This document shows positions 36,667-45,119 of a stretch of DNA of 64,000 bases, piece by piece. The notes under the pieces were generated by a model that saw only the letters and a list, made by a program, of their open reading frames with translations, made no database searches and was not told the origin of the DNA. The translations under genes were made by a program, and so were the position numbers. The stretch's first letter is position 1. Every line of letters begins with the position of its first letter. This DNA is from Comamonadaceae bacterium M7527 (GTDB lineage: Bacteria; Pseudomonadota; Gammaproteobacteria; Burkholderiales; Burkholderiaceae_C), in contig CP087990.1 in NCBI GenBank assembly GCA_021044545.1, positions 620,001-684,000 of the forward strand, written 5' to 3'.

Positions 36667-39210
36667 TTAATTTTCAATAGCAACAACTGTATTGAAGAGC
36701 CCATAGCGGGATAGACCTTCGTGACTGTCGATTCCTGTGTACCGTAACGATGCATCTTCATAACGCCTAAATGCAAAAACGGCTTGGTTCATATGCTCGG
36801 TATTGAATACCCTAAGCTGAACAAGGAGGTGAAAGTCTTTTACCGTTAAGCCTGTAACCGTATGGAATAAATCAGGCTCTATCTTTGTAATAACGTCTTG
36901 TAAAGTGTTCTCTCTAAAATCGGTCAGATACATGAAAGCAGGAATACGCGTAGCGAATTTAATTAATTTTTCTTGTACAAGCTTTCTCTTAGACTTGTAT
37001 TCTCTTTCTTCCTCAGTAAGTTCTTTCTTTTCCTTGTCAGTCAAGTCTCGACTCTTACCTTTATTCTTAATTTCCTTTATCTTGTCGATCTTGTTGATGA
37101 TAGTATCAATGATGTTGTCGCCTAGGGCACGCCAACCTTCAATACGCTCAACAGCAGCCATCGCCTCTGGATTATTCAATACCCGCCGCAATGTTGCGTT
37201 GTCAACATTGACCAGCAAAGCGCTTTCCCATTTGCGAGCTAATAGCGTAGCGGAAGTGCCAGCCATAGCTATATCAAGCACACCTCCAGCATCAATCTGT
37301 GTCATGTTTGCACCGTCATAAGCTAGTACGGGCAAGAATGACACAAGTTCTTCTACAGCTTTTTCGGGATTAGGCTCATTAGGTGACAAACCAATCCCAT
37401 ACTCTGATACCTTTCTAAGAGCACGAGTTGGTGCGAAGTCAAAGACAAAACAGACTGGCTTGAGTATTTCCTCTTCATTAGGATTGTCACCATTAGGGTT
37501 CTTAACAGACCACGGTGATTGCACTCGAAAAGCCGATTGAAAGTACGTTTCTGGTGACTTGAGATTTCTTAACATCAAGATGGAAGACCACTGTGGAACC
37601 GTTACACCAGTGGTTAACTTACCGCATGAGAGGGTAATAGTCTTTATATTAAAGTCATTACCAATTGCATCTCGTACAGGTGGAAGTGCCTCTAAACCAA
37701 TGCCAGCGGATGTGCCAGCCGCTACAACTACTTTGTAGTCCTGCCAGAAAACATTGTGTTCTTCTTCAAGCAAGTTCTTCATGGCATGACAGGAGCTTAC
37801 ACTGTGCATGAACCAGAATGAATGCTGAAGGTGCGGCAATAATCTAACGTCAGAATATGGAAATGGAGGACGTGTGCCAATCTTTAACATCTCAGCAGAT
37901 TGGGGTAAGTAACCACCACGAATAATATCCAACCACTTCTGAACATCTTGCTTATGCTTAAACTGCGCTGAGTTTTCCTCACCAGTCGCTTCGAAGAAAG
38001 AATTAAGGTCAAACTCATCAAACTCACCACCGCTTGCTATAGCCAGCAATTCATCTGGCATTTGATACGTCAGCAGACGCATTTGCGGTAGTGCCGCGTA
38101 GGGGTTAGTCTCTTTAGGTTTCTCAACAGCGAACTTTTCTTTTGCTTTTTGTTCGTCGGTATAAGTCCAGTTGAAGATCTGCTCTTCAATAAATTCACCT
38201 GAAGACAAAGCCTTAAAAGGTGTACCAGAAAGATAGAGATATGCTCTGGAGGTTATAGGCAAAAAGTCGCCTTCGCTATCTAGAGGCTCTCTTAAGTCTG
38301 CAATTATCTGATCATGCTCCTTTGAATATTCGTCGATATTTTCTAGCTCAAATAACTTATCCCCATCTGATGCGAACAAATATTTTGTTGTTTCACGCCA
38401 TGCTCCAAAGTGATACTCATCAAAGATTACCAAGTCCCAATTGATGGTGTGTAGCCACTCATTCTTTGATTTAATCTTTCCATTACTATCTTTGCCAAGC
38501 AAGTCTTGTAACGAACCGAAATAAACAAGTGGAGTGAAGCTCTTTACCGCAGATGGATCACCGCCAGAGGCTTTAGACATGTATTGCCAACCTTCAAAGT
38601 CCACATGGCTTTCCAAATCTGTTTGCCAAGCATCTTCAACCGCAGGTTTAAAGGTAACAACAAGGACTCTTCTCGCTTTGAGTTTCTTTGCCAATTGGTA
38701 AGACGCAAACGTCTTACCAAATCTCATCTTGGCGTTCCATAAGAACCTAGGTGTAGAGTTCTTATCTTCCTTCCATATTGAATGAAAGTATTCGAAAGTT
38801 TTCTTTACTGCACTGGCTTGCTCATCACGCATGCTAAACGTCTGGTATCTGTCGCCGCTTAGTCGTTGCCCCGTCTGTAACTCAGTGATGACTGTTTTTA
38901 CATCATTAACAGAGCATCGCATCCACTCTAGTTCAGATTTCTGAAACCTCTTCTGGACAAGCCTAGCTCGCACTTCATGGTCACTAAAGAACGAGCCATC
39001 ATTCCTAAGTGCATCATTTATAAGCACTATTTCATAGTTTTTAATAGCCGCGGTCTTGAGCTGTTCCGCAACTCGTAACTTAACATCCCGTGTTGTTTGT
39101 CCAACCTTAAGAAGTCCAGAGTGAGCCTCATCGTCGATACTGTAAGCATAGATTTGAGGCCGTACTTGGGGCTTAGGTGAAAGTATTTCCTCAATCGTTT
39201 TATTCATCAT
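36667..39210 (-). CDS. Superfamily 2 helicase with N-terminal GIY-YIG (T5orf172-like) nuclease domain
   Basis: 847 residues. Residues about 19-105 match the GIY-YIG fold of the T5orf172 kind: QIYAYSI, LLKVGQTTRDVKLRV (catalytic-type Arg), Glu79 in SDHEVRARL, and EWMRCSVNDV. Helicase domain 1 has MRFGKT at 162-167, DEYH at 264-267 and LSGTPFKAL; domain 2 has LSCGKLTTGVTVPQW and QSAFRVQSPW. A charged Lys/Glu segment (about residues 700-735) and a C-terminal region follow. The architecture suggests a restriction motor-nuclease, the role HsdR plays in type I systems. Its start overlaps the end of the Eco57I-type methyltransferase by 11 bp, so the two are co-translated. Confidence 0.85.
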   Translation of the reverse strand: MMNKTIEEILSPKPQVRPQIYAYSIDDEAHSGLLKVGQTTRDVKLRVAEQLKTAAIKNYEIVLINDALRNDGSFFSDHEVRARLVQKRFQKSELEWMRCSVNDVKTVITELQTGQRLSGDRYQTFSMRDEQASAVKKTFEYFHSIWKEDKNSTPRFLWNAKMRFGKTFASYQLAKKLKARRVLVVTFKPAVEDAWQTDLESHVDFEGWQYMSKASGGDPSAVKSFTPLVYFGSLQDLLGKDSNGKIKSKNEWLHTINWDLVIFDEYHFGAWRETTKYLFASDGDKLFELENIDEYSKEHDQIIADLREPLDSEGDFLPITSRAYLYLSGTPFKALSSGEFIEEQIFNWTYTDEQKAKEKFAVEKPKETNPYAALPQMRLLTYQMPDELLAIASGGEFDEFDLNSFFEATGEENSAQFKHKQDVQKWLDIIRGGYLPQSAEMLKIGTRPPFPYSDVRLLPHLQHSFWFMHSVSSCHAMKNLLEEEHNVFWQDYKVVVAAGTSAGIGLEALPPVRDAIGNDFNIKTITLSCGKLTTGVTVPQWSSILMLRNLKSPETYFQSAFRVQSPWSVKNPNGDNPNEEEILKPVCFVFDFAPTRALRKVSEYGIGLSPNEPNPEKAVEELVSFLPVLAYDGANMTQIDAGGVLDIAMAGTSATLLARKWESALLVNVDNATLRRVLNNPEAMAAVERIEGWRALGDNIIDTIINKIDKIKEIKNKGKSRDLTDKEKKELTEEEREYKSKRKLVQEKLIKFATRIPAFMYLTDFRENTLQDVITKIEPDLFHTVTGLTVKDFHLLVQLRVFNTEHMNQAVFAFRRYEDASLRYTGIDSHEGLSRYGLFNTVVAIEN

Positions 39211-40804
39211 CAGTCTCTCTTACAGCAAGCGATATAGGTTTTATGATTGACTCTATGTATTCGATGTCCTCAACGCTTAAATTGTATTTTTCGTACAGTT
39301 CACTATCGGTCCAACTTTTATCCCATTTTTGCAATGGAACCCACTGATAAGAATGTCGTGCCGCATCTTGATTAATCTTTCGAAGATGCAGAAGAAAACG
39401 AAAAAATTTAGTCTCATAGTAGCTCTTCGCGTTGATAGCCTCAGCCTCAGAAAAAAACGGACCAGCAACTAAAAATGAGCCTGTACAAATCTCGTTAGGC
39501 GGCAATACTGTTGGGGAACCAACAATACGATGAGGATAAGATTCAGCGACGTTATATACACGATTAAGCATTAACTTCCACGTGTCAATCATAGAAACAT
39601 TTCGTGTAACCATATCCCTTGATACGTATCCAACGGCACGAACAGCCCCTCTACCTCCAGAGTTATAGTGAAGCTTAACGTCACCCTTATTAGGTTTAAC
39701 CTTATGATCTTCAAAGTTTGTTCTGAAACCAAAAGGGTCAGGACCACTAATTAAGGATGAAAAATTTTCACCTGATGGATTAACTAGAACCTTGTTAAGA
39801 ATTGATAGAGCCTCATTACTACGAACAAAAATTTCGTGCTGATCGAGGTCCCTTTGTGTAGTAGATTTAATTCCGTTGCGAACAATTGTTACTGAACATT
39901 TCCCTTTGTAACTTGAGTCCCAAAGAAAATATGAAACTCCACCACCAATCAAAACACCTGGGAAGACCTCATCGGCTTTAGGATAGTCGACAATGTATCT
40001 AAGTCTCTTATCTCGAAGCATTTCTTCCCGATAAGTGTCTAAACCTCTCCCACCAGCAAACCAACGTGAAGGAGTAACCATACTCAAAAATTTCGGATCT
40101 AGAGACTTAGCACTTTGAACAAATTTTTGATATAGAGGCATAGCACCACCAACCCCTCCATCATCTAATTGATAGGGTGGATTTCCGATGATCACATCAA
40201 ATCGCATACCTTCTCCAAATATTTTTTCAATCAAATCATTGACATTTTCAGAATGAATAAAGGCGTATGCATGAGTATCTAGACCCTTCGCACGACCAAA
40301 TACAGACTTTGAAGCACCACAAAACACACACCTATCGTTCACCCAAGAGTGTTCAATATTTTCAAACCAGATGTTTCCATCTTTACTTTTCAAGCTCTTG
40401 GCAATGGAGTGCTCACTGTCAGCATTCCTTGAGCAATACACACTTCTACGGGCTAACAAGCTGGTCAATTTAGTGATGCCAATGCCGTAGACTTGTTTGC
40501 TTAATATATGGTCGACTCGTTTTTCAAGATTGGGAATTGTTTTTTCAAGCCCTTTCGTGAGTCGTGATGTAATTTCTCTTAAAAATATTCCAGATTTTGT
40601 ACAAGGGTCAAGAAACTTGACATCCTTGTTCTCCCAAATATTTTGACGGTTGTGATCTTTGGCCCATGCTTCAGCAAGCATGTCTAACATCTGATTCGCC
40701 AATTGTGGTAGTGTAAAAACCTCGTCATTCGACAGATTGGCGATGCAAGTTAGAACATCTGGGTTGCGATGGCGGAGCGTGAAACTGGCTTTTTCATTCA
40801 TCAT
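39200..40804 (-). CDS. Eco57I-type N6-adenine DNA methyltransferase
   Basis: 534 residues from ATG 40804; a second ATG three bases on has better spacing to AAGGAG. SAM motif FLDPCTKSG at 64-72 and catalytic NPPY at 208-211 (VIIGNPPYQLDDGG). The C-terminal 300 residues resemble the target-recognition part of Eco57I/type ISP-like enzymes (MVTPSRWFAGG, then VFPGVLIGGGVSYFL). A CxxC (CVFCGAS) lies near 160. It should methylate adenine in a non-palindromic site and protect the host from the adjacent helicase-nuclease. It follows the methyltransferase-like gene by seven bases. Confidence 0.88.
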   Translation of the reverse strand: MMNEKASFTLRHRNPDVLTCIANLSNDEVFTLPQLANQMLDMLAEAWAKDHNRQNIWENKDVKFLDPCTKSGIFLREITSRLTKGLEKTIPNLEKRVDHILSKQVYGIGITKLTSLLARRSVYCSRNADSEHSIAKSLKSKDGNIWFENIEHSWVNDRCVFCGASKSVFGRAKGLDTHAYAFIHSENVNDLIEKIFGEGMRFDVIIGNPPYQLDDGGVGGAMPLYQKFVQSAKSLDPKFLSMVTPSRWFAGGRGLDTYREEMLRDKRLRYIVDYPKADEVFPGVLIGGGVSYFLWDSSYKGKCSVTIVRNGIKSTTQRDLDQHEIFVRSNEALSILNKVLVNPSGENFSSLISGPDPFGFRTNFEDHKVKPNKGDVKLHYNSGGRGAVRAVGYVSRDMVTRNVSMIDTWKLMLNRVYNVAESYPHRIVGSPTVLPPNEICTGSFLVAGPFFSEAEAINAKSYYETKFFRFLLHLRKINQDAARHSYQWVPLQKWDKSWTDSELYEKYNLSVEDIEYIESIIKPISLAVRETDDE

Positions 40805-40811
40805 CGTCTCC

Positions 40812-41450
40812 TTAATTCGATTGCAGTTGTGCGGCTATCTCAACTGCTGTCATTGGCTTGGATGTCTTAATAGGAGTGAAAATCGCGTGTTGATCTAGGT
40901 CAGCGAACAAGGAGCCTTCAGCACTAAATGCAGATGAACCTATCAGCACATCAAACTTAAAGTCACGACGCTGAAACTTTCCTTTTCCTAGGTAACCCCA
41001 CTCTGCGAAAGTAATTGGGCTACCCTTTATGTCTTTCATTGTTAGCGCGTTACCGTGTACGATATTTTGGGTAAGTACATATTCACCGCAGGCATACAAA
41101 GCATCTTCCTGGCTGAGGTTTAGGTACTCAGCATAAATTTTTAAAAGGTTCGCTTTACACTCAGCAATGTTGTCTTCTAGTAGCTCAATTCCGTAGATGC
41201 ACATCACGCTTAAAGCGGCATAGTGTTTACGAGCAAATTCCGATTTTGCGTACTTCATTTCTACTGTGGCCAGCTTTCGCATTAGGATTCTTTTTAGAAA
41301 ATTCCCACTTCCACAAGCTGGCTCCAAGAAGCGAGCGTCCAGTCGCTCTGACTCATCTTTGACTAAGTCAAGCATTGCATCCACTAGCCACTCTGGCGTA
41401 AACACTTCGCCATGTTCTGAAACACGTTGTTTGGATTTGATTAAGTTCAT
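40812..41450 (-). CDS. Small methyltransferase-fold protein lacking the NPPY motif
   Basis: 212 residues from ATG 41450; a TTG 30 bases further out is unlikely. EHGEVFTPEWLVDAML and the SAM motif FLEPACGSGNFL (41-52) are those of N6-adenine methyltransferases. At the place of motif IV, where FDVLIGNPPY is expected, it reads FDVLIGSSAFSAEG (166-179), and the protein ends about 33 residues later. It probably binds SAM or DNA but should not methylate. A regulatory or targeting partner for the Eco57I-type enzyme is my inference. First gene of the module, 420 bp from guaA. Confidence 0.78.
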   Translation of the reverse strand: MNLIKSKQRVSEHGEVFTPEWLVDAMLDLVKDESERLDARFLEPACGSGNFLKRILMRKLATVEMKYAKSEFARKHYAALSVMCIYGIELLEDNIAECKANLLKIYAEYLNLSQEDALYACGEYVLTQNIVHGNALTMKDIKGSPITFAEWGYLGKGKFQRRDFKFDVLIGSSAFSAEGSLFADLDQHAIFTPIKTSKPMTAVEIAAQLQSN

Positions 41451-41506
41451 AGGTTGGTACAGCCACTTGTGTAACGACAAAACCTATAAAACAACGACTT
41501 GTCTAA

Positions 41507-41545
41507 AGAAAGCTACTTCCGCTCAATGCGGCAGGTGGCTTGCTG
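41507..41545 (-). repeat. Degenerate duplicate of the guaA 3' end (attachment-site-like)
   Basis: 39 bases align with the last 40 bases around the guaA stop (41865-41904), same orientation, with about six mismatches and one missing base. It encodes a mangled version of the guaA C-terminus SKPPATIEWE. The guaA 3' end is a known integration hotspot for genomic islands, and such duplicates are what an integrase leaves at the far end of an insert. Confidence 0.7.
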
Positions 41546-41607
41546 TTGGCCGGTGTGATGGTCTGATGGGCGGCTGCGGCCCACAGTGGTGGTTGGATCA
41601 GGCCTAA

Positions 41608-41838
41608 CATGTAGCTCATGGATATTTAAAGGTTAATACAAGGTATGTAAAACCGTGAATAATATCACCTAAGTACTCATTTAGTTGATAAGCAAGGCGT
41701 ACCCGCACAGTGGCCCAGCAGGCATCGCATACGGCGTGCCGCGCCCCTTGGCTGGCGCGTCTACCTGCTTACCAACAACGCAAACAACGCAGGCGTTAGA
41801 GTGCAGCGCACAACAAAAAGCCCGCAGTTACGCGGGCT
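41608..41838. repeat. Right copy of the island direct repeat (between guaA and the island)
   Basis: Partner of the repeat before hsdM, in direct orientation, 8,104 bp away. This copy carries the intact guaA terminator stem and a degraded version of the GGTTAA/TTAACC inverted repeat, plus one inserted base next to the position equivalent to the hsdM start codon. The two copies bracket the helicase/methyltransferase module. Confidence 0.9.
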
Positions 41839-41843
41839 TTTTT
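41815..41843 (-). terminator. Bidirectional-looking Rho-independent terminator after guaA
   Basis: AAAAAGCCCGC (41815-41825) pairs with GCGGGCTTTTT across a six-base loop, with T-runs on both strands. It lies 28 bp beyond the guaA stop and should end the guaBA transcript before the island. Confidence 0.88.
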
Positions 41844-41870
41844 GTTGTGCGGCCTAGGCCAGCTAGAAAG

Positions 41871-43493
41871 TTACTCCCACTCAATAGTGGCAGGCGGCTT
41901 GCTGGACACGTCGTAGGTCACGCGGTTGATGCCGCGTACTTCGTTGATGATGCGACCAGATACCTTCTTGAGCAACGCGTAGGGCAGCTCGGCCCAGTCT
42001 GCTGTCATGAAGTCTGAGGTTTGCACGGCGCGCAAGGCCACCACGTATTCGTAGGTGCGGCCATCGCCCATGACGCCTACGCTTTTTACCGGTAAAAACA
42101 CAGCAAAGGCTTGGCTGGTGAGGTCGTACCAGGTGGCGCCGGTTTCGGCGTCGGTGTGGTTGCGCAGCTCTTCGATGAAGATGGCGTCGGCTTGGCGCAG
42201 CAAGTCGGCGTATTCTTTTTTCACTTCGCCCAAAATACGCACACCCAAGCCTGGGCCTGGGAAGGGGTGGCGGTACACCATGGCGTGCGGCAGGCCCAGG
42301 GCCACGCCCAGTTCACGCACTTCGTCTTTAAACAATTCGCGCAGCGGCTCTAGCAGCTTAAGGCCCAGTTGCTCTGGCAAGCCGCCCACGTTGTGGTGGC
42401 TTTTGATGGTGACGGCTTTTTTGCTGTTGGCACCGCCAGACTCGATCACGTCGGGGTAAATGGTGCCTTGCGCCAAAAACGTCGCGCCCTTGTGGCCGCC
42501 GTCGCCTGCTTTGAGTATGGCGGCCTGCTCTTTGAACACGTCTACAAACAAGCCACCAATGATTTTGCGCTTGGCCTCTGGCTCAGACACGCCTGCGAGC
42601 TTGCCCAAAAACAAGTCGGCAGCGTCTACGCGAATCACGCGCGCGTTGAGCTTGCCCTCAAACATTTCCATGACCATGTCGCCCTCGTTCAGGCGCAACA
42701 AACCGTGGTCAACAAACACACAGGTGAGCTGGTCACCAATGGCGCGGTGTATGAGCGCAGCTGCGACAGACGAGTCCACGCCACCGGACAAGCCCAAAAT
42801 AACTTCTTCGTCGCCCACTTGTTCGCGGATGCGAGCCACGGCTTCTTCAACGTAGTCGCCCATGATCCAGTCGGGCTGGGCCTTGCAAACGTCTAGTACA
42901 AAGCGCTCCAACATGGCTTTGCCCTGCACGGTGTGTGTCACCTCTGGGTGAAACTGCACGGCGTAGTAGCCGCGCGCTTCGTCCGCCATGCCTGCTATGG
43001 GGCAGCTTGGCGTTGATGCCATGAGCTTGAAGCCCTCAGGCATGCCTGTGACCTTGTCACCGTGACTCATCCACACTTTGAGCATGCCGTGGCCTTCGGC
43101 GGTGGTGAAGTCGGCAATGCCGTCCAACAATTTGGTGTGGCCGTGTGCGCGTACTTCGGCGTAGCCAAACTCACGCGTATGACCGCCCTCCACCTTGCCG
43201 CCCAACTGCTGCGCCATGGTTTGCATGCCGTAGCAAATACCCAGCACGGGTACGCCCAGCTCAAAGACGGCGTCAGGAGCGGCGTCGGTGGACTCTTCGT
43301 ACACGCTGGCGTGGCTGCCAGACAGAATCACGCCTTTCAGGTTGCCGTCTGCGGCGTAGTCACGCACCCAGTCGCTTGTTACGTCACAGGGGTGTACTTC
43401 ACAAAACACATGGGCCTCTCGCACGCGACGCGCTATGAGTTGGGTGACTTGTGAGCCGAAATCAAGAATGAGGATTTTTTCGTGTGACATCAA
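41871..43493 (-). CDS. guaA: GMP synthase (glutamine-hydrolysing)
   Basis: 540 residues. N-terminal class I glutamine amidotransferase with LILDFGSQVTQLIARRVRE, the nucleophile Cys in LGICYGMQ and the HPEVTHT block. The ATP pyrophosphatase domain follows with GLSGGVDSSVAAAL. The C-terminal dimerisation domain ends RVTYDVSSKPPATIEWE, which is fully conserved. It converts XMP to GMP using glutamine. A second Met follows the first at the start. Its 3' end is the boundary of the defence island and remains intact. It is 85 bp after guaB, with a stable hairpin in the gap. Confidence 0.96.
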   Translation of the reverse strand: MMSHEKILILDFGSQVTQLIARRVREAHVFCEVHPCDVTSDWVRDYAADGNLKGVILSGSHASVYEESTDAAPDAVFELGVPVLGICYGMQTMAQQLGGKVEGGHTREFGYAEVRAHGHTKLLDGIADFTTAEGHGMLKVWMSHGDKVTGMPEGFKLMASTPSCPIAGMADEARGYYAVQFHPEVTHTVQGKAMLERFVLDVCKAQPDWIMGDYVEEAVARIREQVGDEEVILGLSGGVDSSVAAALIHRAIGDQLTCVFVDHGLLRLNEGDMVMEMFEGKLNARVIRVDAADLFLGKLAGVSEPEAKRKIIGGLFVDVFKEQAAILKAGDGGHKGATFLAQGTIYPDVIESGGANSKKAVTIKSHHNVGGLPEQLGLKLLEPLRELFKDEVRELGVALGLPHAMVYRHPFPGPGLGVRILGEVKKEYADLLRQADAIFIEELRNHTDAETGATWYDLTSQAFAVFLPVKSVGVMGDGRTYEYVVALRAVQTSDFMTADWAELPYALLKKVSGRIINEVRGINRVTYDVSSKPPATIEWE

Positions 43494-43499
43494 TGCAAA

Positions 43500-43523
43500 C
43501 GGGCCTGTGGTGAAACAGGCCCG
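43500..43523 (-). other. Stable hairpin in the guaB-guaA gap
   Basis: CGGGCCTGT (43500-43508) and ACAGGCCCG (43515-43523) form a perfect 9-bp stem with a six-base loop, just upstream of the guaA start. There is no T-run on either side, so it is not a standard terminator. It may stabilise or process the guaBA mRNA, or attenuate guaA. Confidence 0.5.
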
Positions 43524-43578
43524 GTGTGGTTGGTTAACTGTTAGTGACTGTGGCTATTTTAAGCGCTGGCCAAGGCGA

Positions 43579-45048
43579 CTAGTTGCCCCGGTAGTTGGGC
43601 GCCTCTTTGGTAATGCGCACGTCGTGTACATGGCTCTCACGCACACCTGCCGTGGTAATTTGCACAAACTCGGCCTTGTTTTGCATGTCGTCAATGCTGG
43701 CGCAACCGCAATAGCCCATGGACGCACGCACGCCACCGGCGAGCTGGTACAAAATGGCCACCACAGAGCCTTTGTAGGGCACTTGGCCCTCAATGCCCTC
43801 AGGTACCAGTTTGTCTGCATTGGGGTTGCCGGTGCTGGACTCTTGGAAGTAACGGTCTGCACTGCCCTGTTGCATGGCGCCAATGCTGCCCATGCCGCGG
43901 TAGCTTTTGTATGAGCGGCCCTGGTACAAAATCACCTCGCCCGGCGCCTCTTCTGTGCCGGCAAACATGCCGCCCATCATGACCGTGCTGGCGCCTGCGG
44001 CAATGGCTTTGGCCACGTCACCGCTGTAGCGCACGCCGCCGTCTGCGATGAGTGGCACGCCAGTGCCTTTTAGCGCAGTGGCCACGTTGTCAATGGCTGT
44101 GACTTGTGGCACACCAACACCGGCCACAATGCGGGTGGTGCAAATGCTGCCTGGGCCAATGCCAACCTTCACGGCGTCTGCACCGGCTTCTACCAGCGCA
44201 AGTGCTGCCGCTCCAGTGGCAATGTTGCCGCCAATCACCTGAATGTGTGGGAAGTGTTTCTTCACCCAGCGCACGCGGTCCAGCACGCCTTGGCTGTGGC
44301 CGTGTGCTGTGTCAACCACTATGGCGTCAACACCAGCGGCTGCCAGCGCTTCAACGCGCTCTTCTGTGCCTGCGCCTACGCCTACTGCGGCGCCCACCAG
44401 CAAGCGGCCCGCATCGTCGCGCGCCGCATTGGGGAAGTTGAGCTGTTTGGTGATGTCTTTAACGGTGATCAGGCCGCGCAGCTCAAAGTCGGCTGTAATA
44501 ACCAGCAAGCGCTCCAGCTTGTGTTTGTTCAGCAGCGCTTTGGCTTGCTCTGGTGTGGTGCCTTCTGGCACGGTTATCAAACGCTCACGCGGCGTCATGA
44601 TCTCGGCCACGGTTTGGTCAAAGCGTGTTTCAAAGCGCAAGTCACGCCCCGTCACAATGCCCACTACTTTGCCGGCGTCTACCACCGGAAAGCCAGACAC
44701 GCCAAGGTCTTCAGACATTTGCATGACTTGGCGAACGGTGTGGCCAGGAGTGATGACAACGGGGTCTCGCACCACGCCGCTCTCGTAGCGCTTGACCTTG
44801 GCCACTTGCGCGGCCTGCTCTGACGCGGTGAGGTTTTTGTGCACGATGCCAATGCCGCCTTCTTGCGCCAAGGCAATGGCCAAGCGGGCTTCGGTCACGG
44901 TGTCCATGGCTGCTGAGACCAATGGCAAATTCAAGCGCAACTGGCGCGTAAATTGGGTGGTGAGGTGGGTGTCCTTGGGCAGGACTTGCGAAAACGCAGG
45001 TACCAACAACACGTCGTCGAAAGTAAGCGCTTGACCTAGCAGCCGCAT
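43579..45048 (-). CDS. guaB: Inosine-5'-monophosphate dehydrogenase
   Basis: 489 residues. The TIM barrel starts LTFDDVLLVPAFSQVLP. Two CBS domains are inserted at about residues 95-205 (VTGRDLRFETR, GLITVKDITKQ). The catalytic Cys is in GIGPGSICTTR, followed by the flap region. It oxidises IMP to XMP with NAD+, the committed step of guanine nucleotide synthesis; GuaA takes the product. The CBS domains bind adenine or guanine nucleotides in this family. Intact, first gene of guaBA. Confidence 0.96.
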   Translation of the reverse strand: MRLLGQALTFDDVLLVPAFSQVLPKDTHLTTQFTRQLRLNLPLVSAAMDTVTEARLAIALAQEGGIGIVHKNLTASEQAAQVAKVKRYESGVVRDPVVITPGHTVRQVMQMSEDLGVSGFPVVDAGKVVGIVTGRDLRFETRFDQTVAEIMTPRERLITVPEGTTPEQAKALLNKHKLERLLVITADFELRGLITVKDITKQLNFPNAARDDAGRLLVGAAVGVGAGTEERVEALAAAGVDAIVVDTAHGHSQGVLDRVRWVKKHFPHIQVIGGNIATGAAALALVEAGADAVKVGIGPGSICTTRIVAGVGVPQVTAIDNVATALKGTGVPLIADGGVRYSGDVAKAIAAGASTVMMGGMFAGTEEAPGEVILYQGRSYKSYRGMGSIGAMQQGSADRYFQESSTGNPNADKLVPEGIEGQVPYKGSVVAILYQLAGGVRASMGYCGCASIDDMQNKAEFVQITTAGVRESHVHDVRITKEAPNYRGN

Positions 45049-45119
45049 GTAAAAGCTCCAAAGAACGCAATTTTAACGTTACGTCTGGGCGGCGCTGTAT
45101 ACACAGCGAGCGGTTTGGC

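Larger units (their letters stand above)
41451..41870. other. Island/guaA junction region, 420 bp without a gene
   Basis: Contains, from left to right, a degenerate duplicate of the guaA 3' end (41507-41545), 60 bp of unassigned DNA, the right copy of the direct repeat (41608-41838) and the guaA terminator (41815-41843). A minus-strand ATG at 41610 aligns with the hsdM start codon of the left repeat but opens only a frame of about 35 codons that runs through the guaA-like copy, so it is not called as a gene. Confidence 0.7.
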
